Below are positions 22,383 to 30,798 of a DNA stretch of 64,000 nucleotides, piece by piece. The first letter of the stretch is position 1, and each line of letters starts with the position of its first letter. The position numbers were made by a program, and so were the translations under genes. The notes under the pieces were generated by a model that had not been told where the DNA came from, did no database searches, and was given only the letters and a program-made list of their open reading frames with translations. The stretch comes from Azolla caroliniana. Taxonomy: Eukaryota; Polypodiophyta. The stretch spans positions 4,712,001 through 4,776,000 of the forward strand of contig JBHGNT010000012.1 of assembly GCA_043228905.1 (NCBI GenBank), in the 5' to 3' direction.

Positions 22383-23130
22383 GCGAGGAAAGAGTTACTG
22401 AAGTTCTTTGTTGATCGTTGTCTGGATCAAGGCCCACCGCCCATCGATCGATCACCATCAATCAAGAACACCAAGAAAACAAAAGAAACATTAGAACATG
22501 AGCTCGGATACCAACTATTAGAGATATGCCCTAATGTAAGCATATGATAAGGATAAATGATAGATCTAGATAGAAAGGAGAGAGAGAAAGACGGGTGCAG
22601 ATCCACCTGCTCACCTCCGAGCAAAGGGATCGAGACGGACTCGAGCCTCGATCGGCGTCTAATACCATCGTCGTAGCGTCGAGTCGTACCTGGTGCTGGC
22701 GCGATCACTACAAGAGTTGACCCACCACAAGAACAGAGTCTCGACGTAGTCAAAAGATGATGAAATGAGGGTAGCTAGGCCTCTTATTTATAGCGATACC
22801 CAAAGCCCCCAGGCAAGTTCACACTTGGCCTAATGGGTTGTCTCAATCCCGATGATTAAAGGTAATCCTCCCCTTCTTTACCCTCTCGTTTAACCCTCAC
22901 ACTTATCCACGTGTATAGAATACTACGGTAAATTCTCACCACGGGATATTATATGGTCATGCCCGTAACACGTCTAGTGAAGAGTTCCCTAAGCCCACGA
23001 TAATGACGTCTGCAGCGATGGCATCGGCTACACCGACCCCTATCAAGCGTAATAGTGTGAATAAAAGATAACAAAAGCACGCTCGAGATTATATTCTCTC
23101 TCCCTCACTCATCAACTCCACTCTTGATAC
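22383..23130 (-). mobile_element. Probable minus-strand copia LTR with primer site
   Basis: At 22506-22515, GGATACCAAC is the complement of a TGGTATC-type primer site. The LTR then starts at about 22517 (TTAGAGATATGCCC). On minus, a TATA-like TATAAATAAG lies near 22785. No coding frame. The far end was not found, so the extent is approximate. Confidence 0.45.
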
Positions 23131-23483
23131 TAAGGTTTCCAATACTAAGGTATCATCTCTTCAAAAGAAAAAAAGAAAAAAAGAAGCCAAAAATACCCAT
23201 AGTAGGATGTTGAACTTATACTGTCATGAATTACCACTAGACTAAATGCCCTTACAAGGAAGAGATTTATCCATCATTTTGTGGTAGAAAGGTAATTCAG
23301 CTTGATCCGCCATGATAAAAACCTCAACTTTATTTTCTTCTTCTCCTACTCACTGATTATCAACCAACAGACTGAGAATTGAATCATTCATTGATTGAAA
23401 ATAAGAAGGGTAAGGGCGTCTTTACTGGAAAAAGTTTTGGTGGATTGGAGGGGTAAGGGATACCCCTCACAAACTATTACAAG

Positions 23484-23554
23484 GGGCATTTCTGGAATCT
23501 AACTCGAGACCTCTCGTGCCCGAAGTGAGAATCATACCTCTAAACAAAATGCCC
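23484..23554 (-). pseudogene. tRNA-Pro(CGG) copy 1, degenerate
   Basis: 71 nt. Acceptor stem intact; mismatches in the T and anticodon stems; T loop reads TTAGATT, which weakens the B box. Confidence 0.75.
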
Positions 23555-23617
23555 TTACAAGGACGAGATTTTGGAGGATTGGACGGGTAAGGGATACCCC
23601 TCACAAACTATTACAAG

Positions 23618-23688
23618 GGGCATTTCTAGAATCGAACTCCAGACCTCTCACGCCCGAAGTGAGAATCATACCGTTAGACTAAATACCC
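23618..23688 (-). pseudogene. tRNA-Pro(CGG) copy 2
   Basis: 71 nt. The anticodon stem changed on both sides (plus strand CTCAC / GTGAG) and still pairs. One acceptor pair became G-U. T stem has two mismatches. Confidence 0.75.
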
Positions 23689-23745
23689 CTCACCTTCCTT
23701 TCACAAGAATGAATATTTTGACAATTGAAGGGGTACTATTACAAG

Positions 23746-23816
23746 GGGCATTTCAAGAATTGAAATTGAGACCTCTCACACCCGAAGCGAGAATCATACA
23801 ACTAGACCAAATGCCC
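23746..23816 (-). pseudogene. tRNA-Pro(CGG) copy 3
   Basis: 71 nt, acceptor stem intact, T stem changed on both sides with one mismatch, one mismatch in the anticodon stem. Confidence 0.75.
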
Positions 23817-23850
23817 TTACAAGGGAAGATTTTTTGGAGGATTGAAGAAG

Positions 23851-23921
23851 GGGCATTTTGGGAATCGAACTCGAGACCTCTCACGCCCAAATCAACAATC
23901 ATACCAGTAAACTAAATGTTC
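23851..23921 (-). pseudogene. tRNA-Pro-like copy 4, degenerate
   Basis: 71 nt. Anticodon arm and acceptor stem are both damaged (plus strand ends AATGTTC). Confidence 0.7.
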
Positions 23922-24035
23922 TTACAAGGAAACAATTTGGGAGGATTGGAGGGGTAAGGGATACCCCTCATAAACTATTCCAAAGATTTTGGAGGAATGG
24001 AGGGGTAAGGGATACCCCTCACAAACTATTACAAG

Positions 24036-24106
24036 GGGCATTTCTAGAATCGAACTCGAGACCTCTCACGCCTGAAGCAAGAATCATACCACTAAACAAA
24101 ATGCCC
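24036..24106 (-). pseudogene. tRNA-Pro-like copy 5, anticodon CAG
   Basis: 71 nt. The anticodon loop reads TTCAGGC, which would give CAG instead of CGG. Anticodon stem mismatched, so probably not functional. Confidence 0.7.
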
Positions 24107-24169
24107 TTACAAGGAAGAGATTTTGGAGGATTGAAGGGGTAAGGGATACCCCCCACGAACTATTACAAT

Positions 24170-24240
24170 GGGCATTTCTAGAATCTAACTCAAGACCTCT
24201 CGCACCCGAAGCGAGAATCATACCACTAAACTAAATGCAC
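24170..24240 (-). pseudogene. tRNA-Pro(CGG) copy 6
   Basis: 71 nt. Anticodon arm perfect; one acceptor mismatch; T arm degenerate. Confidence 0.75.
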
Positions 24241-24253
24241 GAACTATTACAAT

Positions 24254-24324
24254 GGACATTTCTAGAATCTAACTCAAGACCTCTCGCACCCGAAGTGAGA
24301 ATCATACCACTAAACTAAATGTCC
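24254..24324 (-). pseudogene. tRNA-Pro(CGG) copy 7, changed but paired acceptor
   Basis: 71 nt. Acceptor ends are GGACATT on both strands, so a changed pair is kept complementary. T arm degenerate. Very short spacer to copy 6. Confidence 0.75.
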
Positions 24325-24419
24325 TTACAAGGAAGAGACTATGGAGGATTGGACAAGGATACCCCTCACATTTTCGAGAATTGGAGGGGTAATGGATACA
24401 CCTCAAAAACTATTACAAG

Positions 24420-24490
24420 GGGCATTTCTAGAATCGAACTCAAGACCTCTCGCGCTCGAAGTGAGAACCGTACTACTACACCAAATGCCC
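24420..24490 (-). pseudogene. tRNA-Pro-like copy 8, anticodon CGA
   Basis: 71 nt. Acceptor stem intact. The loop reads TTCGAGC, giving anticodon CGA. D arm altered. A run of five T on the minus strand (24405-24409) lies shortly downstream and could act as a Pol III terminator. Confidence 0.7.
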
Positions 24491-24539
24491 GTATAGGGGA
24501 TACCCCTCACAAGGAATTTTTTTTGGAGGATTGAACATG

Positions 24540-24610
24540 GCGCATTTCGAGAATCATTCTCGAGACCACGCGCACCCGAAGCGAGAATCATACCACTAGA
24601 CCAAATGCCC
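24540..24610 (-). pseudogene. tRNA-Pro(CGG) copy 9
   Basis: 71 nt. T stem perfect but T loop altered; one acceptor mismatch; one or two anticodon-stem mismatches. Confidence 0.7.
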
Positions 24611-24644
24611 TGAGAAGGGAAGATTTTTTGGAGGATTGAACAAG

Positions 24645-24712
24645 GGGCATTTCGAGAATCGAACTCGATACCCCTCGCACCCGAAGCGAGAATCCCACTA
24701 GACCAAATGCCC
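24645..24712 (-). tRNA. tRNA-Pro(CGG) copy 10, short D loop
   Basis: 68 nt. Acceptor, anticodon and T stems all pair, and the T loop TTCGATT is intact. Three bases are missing in the D arm, which shortens the loop and spoils the A box. Whether it is transcribed or folds is uncertain. Confidence 0.45.
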
Positions 24713-24746
24713 TTACAAGGGAAGATTTTTTGGAGGATTGAACAAG

Positions 24747-24790
24747 GGGCATTTCGAGAAGCGAGAATCATACCACTAGACCAAATGCCC
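24747..24790 (-). pseudogene. tRNA-Pro copy 11, internal deletion
   Basis: 44 nt. Both acceptor ends are kept, but about 27 bases covering parts of the T and anticodon arms are gone. Confidence 0.75.
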
Positions 24791-24824
24791 TAAAAAGAGA
24801 AGATATTTTGGAGGATTGAACAAG

Positions 24825-24895
24825 GGGCATTTCAAGAATAGAACTCAAGACCTCTCACACCCGAAGCGAGAATCATACCACTAGACCAAATGCCC
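24825..24895 (-). pseudogene. tRNA-Pro(CGG) copy 12
   Basis: 71 nt. Acceptor intact; T loop changed (TTCTATT); one mismatch in the anticodon stem. Confidence 0.75.
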
Positions 24896-24929
24896 TAAAA
24901 AGAGAAGATATTTTGGAGGATTGAATAAG

Positions 24930-25000
24930 GGGCATTTCGAGAATCGAACTCGAGACCTCTCGCACCCGAAGCGAGAATCATACCACTAGACCAAATGCCC
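24930..25000 (-). tRNA. tRNA-Pro(CGG), best-preserved copy of the array
   Basis: 71 nt plus a C discriminator. The acceptor stem GGGCATT / AATGCCC pairs 7 of 7, the anticodon stem CTCGC / GCGAG 5 of 5, and the T stem TCGAG / CTCGA 5 of 5 with loop TTCGATT. The A box (TGGTCTAGTGG) and B box (GAGTTCGATTC) are intact. Anticodon CGG would decode the proline codon CCG. No run of four T lies within about 30 bases downstream on the minus strand, which is odd for a Pol III gene and leaves its expression open. Confidence 0.8.
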
Positions 25001-25034
25001 TTACAAGGGAAGATTTTTTGGAGGATTGAATAAG

Positions 25035-25105
25035 TGGCATTTCGAGAATCCAACTCAAGACCTCTGACACCTGAAGCGAAAATCATACCACTAGACAAAA
25101 AGCCA
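25035..25105 (-). pseudogene. tRNA-Pro-like copy 14
   Basis: 71 nt. Mismatches in the acceptor, T and anticodon stems; the loop gives CAG. Confidence 0.7.
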
Positions 25106-25135
25106 CAAGGAACAAATTTTGGATTATTGAACAAG

Positions 25136-25206
25136 GGGCATTTCAAGAATAGAACTCGAGACCTCTAGCACCCGAAGCGAGAATCATACCACTACACCAA
25201 ATGCCC
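25136..25206 (-). pseudogene. tRNA-Pro(CGG) copy 15
   Basis: 71 nt. Acceptor intact, T loop changed, one mismatch in the anticodon stem. Confidence 0.75.
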
Positions 25207-25240
25207 TTACAAGGGAAGATGTTTTGGAGGATTGAACAAG

Positions 25241-25311
25241 GGGTGTTTCGGGAATCGAACTTGAGACCTCTCGCGCCCGAAGCGAGAATCATACCACTAA
25301 ACTAAATGTCC
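25241..25311 (-). pseudogene. tRNA-Pro(CGG) copy 16
   Basis: 71 nt. Anticodon stem perfect; two or three weak acceptor pairs; T stem partly wobble-paired. Confidence 0.75.
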
Positions 25312-25334
25312 TTACAAGGAAGAGATTTTGAAGG

Positions 25335-25789
25335 TGTTAAAAATTAGGTAAGTAATTATGCAAGGGTTAATTAGTACTTAATTATGTGATGAGTTGATAA
25401 GTGGAAGATTAAGTGATATGTGTGTGTATATGTGTGAGAGGAAGTGAGAGAGAGAGAGATAGAGAGAGATACACTTATGAACAACACAAGATGGGGGATG
25501 AGTAACTATATTAAATTAGCATTATTATCATCAAATACAAAAATACCCACAATGAGGTATATATACATCTCATGTGCAAAGGTCCACATGTGTGAGTAGA
25601 ATATAGGTACTAAGGTGTAAGTCCTATATTAAATGTACTTAGGAGTGGAGGATCTAGAATATCCCACTTAAGTACAAAGTCCTATTTAAGGCATTATAGT
25701 CAACACTCCTAACTAGATTCTATCTAGGTAACTACGAAGTTACATGGTTGACTAACTAACTAAACTAAGTTGAGCTTGATCTCTCTACA
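25335..25789 (-). mobile_element. A-family solo LTR in tRNA array
   Basis: 455 bp, plus-strand TGTTAAAAATTAGG to CTCTCTACA, very similar to 1-390. Flanks GAAGG (25330-25334) and AGAGG (25790-25794) fit a diverged 5-bp duplication of the array spacer GGAGG, and the spacer continues on the far side. Minus-oriented by its TATA-like GTATATATACC. Confidence 0.75.
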
Positions 25790-25835
25790 AGAGGTTTGAA
25801 GGGGTAAGGGATAACCCCTCACAAACTATTACAAG

Positions 25836-25906
25836 GGGCATTTCTAGAATCGAACTCCAGACCTCTCACACCCGAAGCGAGAATCATACCACTAAACTAA
25901 ATGTCC
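25836..25906 (-). pseudogene. tRNA-Pro(CGG) copy 17
   Basis: 71 nt. One acceptor mismatch, T stem with two mismatches, anticodon loop normal. Confidence 0.75.
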
Positions 25907-26013
25907 TTACAGGGAAGAGATTTTGGAGGATTGGAAAGATAAGGGATACCCCTCACAAACTATTACAGAGATTTTGGAGGATTGGAGGGATATCCCTCAC
26001 AAACTATTACAAG

Positions 26014-26080
26014 GGGCATTTCTGAAATCGAACTCAAGACCTCTCACGCCCGAAGCGAGAATCTTACCACTAGACTAAAA
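26014..26080 (-). pseudogene. tRNA-Pro(CGG) copy 18, truncated
   Basis: Lacks the 5' acceptor strand. The plus sequence jumps from ACTAAAA straight into the spacer GATTTTGG. Confidence 0.7.
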
Positions 26081-26131
26081 GATTTTGGAGGATTGGAGTG
26101 GTAAGGGATACCCATCACAAACTATTAAAAG

Positions 26132-26202
26132 GGGCATTTTTGGAATTGAACTCGAGACCTCTCACACCCGAAGCAAGAATCGTACCACTAGACTAAATGC
26201 CC
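26132..26202 (-). pseudogene. tRNA-Pro(CGG) copy 19
   Basis: 71 nt. Acceptor intact; mismatches in the anticodon and T stems. A run of four T on minus follows directly. Confidence 0.7.
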
Positions 26203-26291
26203 TTCCAAGAGATGTCACTCACCTTCCTCTTACAAGAATTTAGATGCCGCTCACCTTCCTCTTACAAGGAAGAATTTTCTGACAGTTGAAT

Positions 26292-26332
26292 GGGTACCGA
26301 AGCGACAATCATACCACTACACCAAATGATCT
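26292..26332 (-). pseudogene. tRNA-Pro copy 20, 5' half only
   Basis: Keeps the anticodon loop, D arm and a damaged 5' acceptor strand. The T arm is missing. Confidence 0.65.
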
Positions 26333-26380
26333 TACAAGGGATACCCCTCACAAGGCAAATTTTTTGGAGGATTGAACAGG

Positions 26381-26451
26381 GCACATTTCGAGAGTCGAAC
26401 TCGAAACCTCTCGCACCCGAAGAGAGAATCATACCACTATACCAAATGCCC
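26381..26451 (-). pseudogene. tRNA-Pro(CGG) copy 21
   Basis: 71 nt. T stem intact; two acceptor mismatches; one anticodon-stem mismatch. Confidence 0.75.
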
Positions 26452-26484
26452 TCACAAGGCAAATTCTTTGGAGGATTGAACAAG

Positions 26485-26555
26485 GTGCATTTTGAGAATC
26501 GAACTCGACACCTCTCGCACCCGAAGCGAGAATCATACCATTAGACCAAATGCCC
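26485..26555 (-). pseudogene. tRNA-Pro(CGG) copy 22
   Basis: 71 nt. Anticodon stem perfect; one mismatch each in the acceptor and T stems. One of the better copies. Confidence 0.75.
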
Positions 26556-26589
26556 TGAGAAGGGAAATTTTTTTGGAGGATTGAATAAG

Positions 26590-26662
26590 TGGCATTTCGA
26601 GAATCGAACTGAAGACCTATCGCACCCGAAGCGAGAATCATGTACCACTAGACCAAATGCAC
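26590..26662 (-). pseudogene. tRNA-Pro(CGG) copy 23, 2-nt insertion
   Basis: 73 nt. Two extra bases in the D arm, acceptor mismatches at both ends. Confidence 0.7.
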
Positions 26663-26696
26663 ATACAGGGGAAGATTTTTTAGAGGATATAATATG

Positions 26697-27157
26697 AGGC
26701 ATTTCGAGAATCGAACTTGAGACCTCTCGCACTTGTAGCGATAATGTTGAGAATCAAGCTCAACTTGGTCTAGTGTGTGAACTCACCTTGAGAGTGAAGA
26801 GACACTCCAACGGTCAAGAGTCACCATTATGTCACCACTTTGTATTCTAGCATTTAGTATGGGTCATAGAATCATATTCTATGACACATAACTTATGAGC
26901 TTTCACATTCCCCATGCTCCATGAGGCTTGTAGTTAATGAAGAGAGAGGGTGACTACATAAAGCACCCTCCTCCCACCTTGTATAATGTTAAGTCTTTCT
27001 CCTTTGTCAATATACTTTTACCTTGGGTATTTCTTGTCTCTCTCTCTCACTCTCTCTCTCTCTCTCTTATACACACACATAACTCATATCTTTTCCACTT
27101 CACAAGAATCCATCTCTTGATTCTTTACAGATAATCATACCACTACACCAAATGCCC
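26697..27157 (-). pseudogene. tRNA-Pro copy 24, split by solo LTR
   Basis: The two parts 26697-26744 and 27135-27157 add up to exactly 71 nt when the LTR and one GATAA duplication are removed. The anticodon loop is altered. Confidence 0.8.
26745..27129 (+). mobile_element. Copia-type solo LTR inside a tRNA copy
   Basis: 385 bp from TGTTGAGAATCAAGCTCAAC to GATTCTTTACA with perfect 5-bp duplication GATAA (26740-26744 and 27130-27134). The start resembles the LTR of copia C (TGTTGAGAGACAAGCTCAAC). Contains a CT microsatellite. No coding frame. Confidence 0.9.
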
Positions 27158-27214
27158 TTACATACCCATCACATAAGGAAGTATTTTGAAATATTGAAAG
27201 GGTGCTATTACAAG

Positions 27215-27285
27215 GGGCATTTCTAGAATCGAATTACAGACCTCTTGCACCCAAAGCAAGGATCGCACCACTAGACCAAATGCCC
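27215..27285 (-). pseudogene. tRNA-Pro copy 25, anticodon TGG
   Basis: 71 nt. The loop reads TTTGGGT, giving anticodon TGG. The anticodon stem CTTGC / GCAAG is changed on both sides and pairs. Acceptor intact; T stem damaged. Confidence 0.75.
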
Positions 27286-27336
27286 TTACAAGGAATACCT
27301 TCCTCACATGGAAGAATTTTTGGAGTATTGAACAAG

Positions 27337-27394
27337 GGGCATTTTGAGGTCTCTCGCACCTGTAGCAAGAATTGGACCACTAGAACAAATGCCC
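27337..27394 (-). pseudogene. tRNA-Pro copy 26, internal deletion
   Basis: 58 nt; part of the T arm is missing and the anticodon loop is altered. Confidence 0.7.
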
Positions 27395-27457
27395 TTACAA
27401 GGGATACCCTTCTCACAAGAAAAGATTGTGGGAGGATTGATGGGGCACTATTACAAG

Positions 27458-27528
27458 GGGCATTTCGAGAATCAAACTTGAAACCTCTTGCACCCGATGC
27501 GAGAATCATACCACTAGACCAAATGCCC
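27458..27528 (-). pseudogene. tRNA-Pro(CGG) copy 27
   Basis: 71 nt. Acceptor intact; T loop TTTGATT; anticodon loop ATCGGGT; one stem mismatch. Confidence 0.75.
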
Positions 27529-27570
27529 TTACAAGGGAGTTTTTTGGAGAATTGAGGGGGTACTATTACA

Positions 27571-28140
27571 GGGCATTTCTAGAATCAACCTCGAAACCTC
27601 TCGCATCTCCTTAGAGAGGATAACATATTGTTGGAAGGCTTTATTGAATTCGAGACCTCTCACACCCAAAGACAAAACCATACCACTAGACCAAATGTCT
27701 TTAGAGATATATCATTAGAAGGCTTGCAATAAGAGTATTGTTACAAGGGATTCGAGAATAGAAGTCGAGACTAGTCGCACCCAAAATGAGATTCATAGTA
27801 GTAGACCAAATGCCCTAAGGGGGGATAACATTGCAAGCGACATTTCGAGAATCAAAGAGGTACTATTCGAAGGGCCATTTCAACAATCGAACTAGAGATC
27901 TGTCGCACGAAAAGCAAAATCATAAGGACATTTTTTGACAATTGAAGGGGTACTATGAAGGGGCATTTGGAGAACATTAGAAAAAATGTCCTAAGAAGGA
28001 ATACCATAGATCAAAGGCCCTTAAAACCTATAGCAAGAATCATACCACTAGACCAAATGCCCTTAGAAGGAGCATCGTAGATCAAATGCCCTAAGAGTGG
28101 GATACCATTACACGTGTCTTTCGGAGAATCGAAAAGGTAC
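27571..28140 (-). pseudogene. Truncated and scrambled tRNA-Pro fragments
   Basis: Partial copies at 27571-27606 (3' half), 27642-27700 (TGG anticodon), 27748-27816, 27874-27930 and 28021-28061 (5' half), separated by CCTTAGA-rich spacers. All lack at least one stem. Confidence 0.65.
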
Positions 28141-28149
28141 TATTACAAG

Positions 28150-28500
28150 GGGCATTTTGAGAATTGGACACGCGATCTCACTGCACCAAATGATGTTACA
28201 AGGGTTAAAAATTGCAAGCCCCATACTGAGAATCGAATGGTACAATTACACAGACATTTCAAGAATCGAACACGAGGCCTCACTACACCAAATGCCATTA
28301 AACAAGATCACAATTAGAAGGGGCATTTCGAGAATTGAACAGGAGACCTCACTACACCAAATGCTATTAAACGGGACCACAATTACAAGGGGCATTTCGA
28401 GAATCGAACACAAGTCCTCACTACACCAAATGCCATTAGACGGGATCACAATTACAATGGGCATTTCGAGAATTGATGAAACCTCTCGCACCCAAAGCTA
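28150..28500 (-). repeat. Tandem repeat derived from deleted tRNA-Pro copies
   Basis: Units of about 62-70 bp keep both acceptor ends and the T arm (GGGCATTTCGAGAAT, CTACACCAAATGCC) but lack the anticodon arm. They are joined by ATTAAACGGGACCACAATTAC-like spacers. Starts near 28155, 28250, 28321, 28391 and 28461. Confidence 0.7.
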
Positions 28501-28510
28501 GAATCACACC

Positions 28511-28954
28511 ACTACCAAGGTGAACATCACTAACAACCTAACGAAGCCTCTCCCAGATCAACGGTTCGACACACTAAGAGGATAGATAGGACTACAACAA
28601 GCAAGAGAATAGCGTGGATCCAGACAAGGATCAAAAGGTAAGTTGAAGGTCAGCGAAATGGCTAAGTCGAAGGAGTCGGACAGCCGAAAGGACAAAAGAC
28701 GATCAAAGAACAAATGGAGCCAAAAATTCATCACAGAACCTTCGAGAAGCACAAGATCCAGCATATGTGAGAAGCCGACGACCTAGAGGCCGAAAATTGA
28801 ATCGAACACTAGTCGATTCAAATAACTAGCCGACTTGGCTAAACTGACTATACCTTAGGTGATTCGGCTACCAGCCGATTAGCTTGTAATATACATTATA
28901 GTTTAAAGTTAAGTTGTAATTTAAGCTTACAGAGGAGATGACCCCATATCATTG
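28511..28954. other. No gene seen
   Basis: No convincing frame or repeat. GCCGA/TCGGC-rich short motifs around 28670-28870 (such as AGCCGATTAG) recur loosely near 57745-57780. Confidence 0.4.
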
Positions 28955-29428
28955 TGTTATATACACATACCGTAGGTGAGGGTAGGTCACTAATATTTAC
29001 ATAAGTGAAGGGTATGTTCACTAATGTTAAAAAGGGGACTAATGTGATTGGATAGAAGGAATGATAGGTGCATGCACTATCATGATTTGGACAACCAATA
29101 AATGGAGAGCCTTTTAGAAAGGCACATCTATTCAAGGGGCCTAGGAAAAGGTATAAATATGAGGCTTAGCTACCCTCATAAGGACATTACGTCGGAAGAC
29201 TGTTGTCTTAGACACCGATGGTGCAAGCTAGGCTTTTGTCTCGACGATCGTGTAATCTCTTCCAAGGTATTAGTCATCCTAATATCCGGTGATATGGGAC
29301 ATCGGTGGTAGGTTGGCTATGTCTAGATCATAGCTCAGGGGTGGTCGGGTGGAATGGGTTCTTCTATCCAATCTATTTTCCTTCTTTTACTTTAGTTTGG
29401 TCTATTGATTAGTAATAGACTCTTAACA
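28955..29428 (+). mobile_element. Solo LTR of element B family
   Basis: 474 bp from TGTTATATACACATACCG to AGACTCTTAACA with perfect duplication CATTG (28950-28954 and 29429-29433). Same length as the 3' LTR of element B at 43863-44336. The sequence to its right is also the sequence to the right of that LTR. Confidence 0.9.
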
Positions 29429-30798
29429 CATTGTATGTAGACAAAGTAGTCATTTTACGAGGTAGTTTGTTGGCATAAAAGGTTGATTCTGCCCAAACCT
29501 TGTATCTCTAGTGTGAATGCAGTTGAATTAACTATTTAAGTAGGCAACTATTCTTGTAAACTTATGAAAAAGAATGTCTCTTTGGGAAAAACATCTCTCT
29601 CTCTCTTTGTGCAATTGTGTAACTATCTATTTCATCTTCTTGAATCTTGACACAATGCACATCTCCTTCTTACTTGCTACTTGTGTTGTTTGCTAGACTT
29701 AATTACAAATCCTCAATCTTATTCTGTAACATCAACTACCTGCCCCACCCATTTGGTGCAATAATCTATTGCTACAATTAGATATCTATTCCTAGTTCAA
29801 CTTATTGTTGTAACCTAGCTCATAGGGTCGCCTCCATTCTATATTGTAACTTTGAGTTCGAATAATACAATTACATACTGTGTGCCATACTCTGTCTCCT
29901 TGATCTTGCACTACCATGCTAACTTTGTGATCTTCTAAGCATCGATGTTGTTCTTGTTTCCGCACTGACGGTCTTAGACTCCAACATCTAGTATCAAAGC
30001 GAGAGGTTATCCAACTTGTTGTCGGCCGTCATCTATTTTCAACAACATTCTTGCCCCTACCTTCCTGAAGACCCTGAGTTCAAGATCTCATCTTGAGAAG
30101 AGAAAGACTACTGAAGATTTGCACCCTACTGAGCTAGATCACTCTTGAGGTAAGCTAGTCGGTTGTACCTTGCTTCTGTGATTGCAGCCATTTAGAGTGG
30201 AATCTCTATCAAATTGGCCTAGATCGTGCTTTACCGGGTTAGGCACTATCTACTCGTTTGTCGTAACCACTCAAAGCAAATCCAGCCCTAGGAGCAACCT
30301 CATTTGTGCTTCACTCGGCCAAACAAAATCCGGGAAGAATAGTTTAAATATGTCCCTCCAATCATCGTAGTCACTCGAAGCAAGATTGACTTGAAAAGAG
30401 AGCACATAATCTATGATCGTCCTCAAATTTTGGTATTTGGAACCTATTTGGCATATAGTTTTGCTCAACTCGACTAAGCAATATTCGGGAAGACCAATTG
30501 GTTCTGTCCCTCCCCTTGTTGTAGCCACTTGGAGCAAACTCACCATCCAATAGTGATTCGAAACCCAATTGGCAAACTCGTGACCAAATACGGCTAGGAC
30601 ATATTCGGGTGAGCTAGTTGGTTGCATCCTACCATCGTTCGTACCCAACTCTGGACAAAATCTCCTAAGGCCAACACTGATGGCATCAACATCTAGCTCA
30701 TCAAAAATGATTCTAAGGAAGTTCGATGGATAGAAGTTTAACTTCTAGAAGGAACAGATGCATGACTATCTAATAGTCAAGGGTCAGATCGATCCAAT
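29429..30798 (+). mobile_element. Copia-like fragment: LTR end, leader, gag start
   Basis: 29429-29815 is homologous to 44337-44513 plus 48897-49110. At 29984-30000 an ACA end followed by AGTATCAAAGC looks like an LTR end and primer site. At 30700-30798 the frame reads KMILRKFDG, then QMHDYLIVKGQIDPI, like the N-terminus of copia gag. Element B begins at 30799 and cuts it. No complete gene. Confidence 0.5.
30150..30650. repeat. Leader tandem repeat, about 130 bp
   Basis: Diverged units containing GTAGCCACTTGGAGCAAA-like and AATCCGGGAAGA/ATATTCGGG motifs recur near 30240, 30365, 30520 and 30640. The minus-strand open frame across it is probably a by-product of the repeat. Confidence 0.55.

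Larger units (their letters stand above)
23230..28510 (-). repeat. Tandem tRNA-Pro gene/pseudogene array
   Basis: About 5.3 kb in which a tRNA-Pro sequence recurs on the minus strand every 80-200 bp. Copies read GGGCATTTGGTCTAGTGG at the 5' end, an anticodon arm CTCGC-TTCGGGT-GCGAG (anticodon CGG) and a T arm TCGAG-TTCGATT-CTCGA. Twenty-two copies are 71-73 nt long (one split by an LTR) and about ten are truncated. Spacers also repeat, in two types: one with GATTTTTTGGAGGATTGAA, and one with an 8-bp inverted repeat GAGGGGTA / TACCCCTC. Only one copy (24930-25000) keeps every stem perfectly paired. Two solo LTRs (25335-25789, 26745-27129) interrupt the array. Confidence 0.9.

Noticed and set aside
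23571-24771. Several open frames of 60-120 codons in the tRNA array, on both strands
   Set aside because: Their repeated wording (ESNSRPLTPEARI, SRNAPCSILQKIF) is just the translated tRNA and spacer unit.
23230-28510. CRISPR-like direct repeats with spacers
   Set aside because: Repeat units fold as tRNA-Pro, the spacers themselves repeat, and the context is a plant nuclear genome.
30271-30648. Minus-strand 125-codon frame as a gene
   Set aside because: It runs across the tandem repeats of a retrotransposon leader and resembles nothing known.
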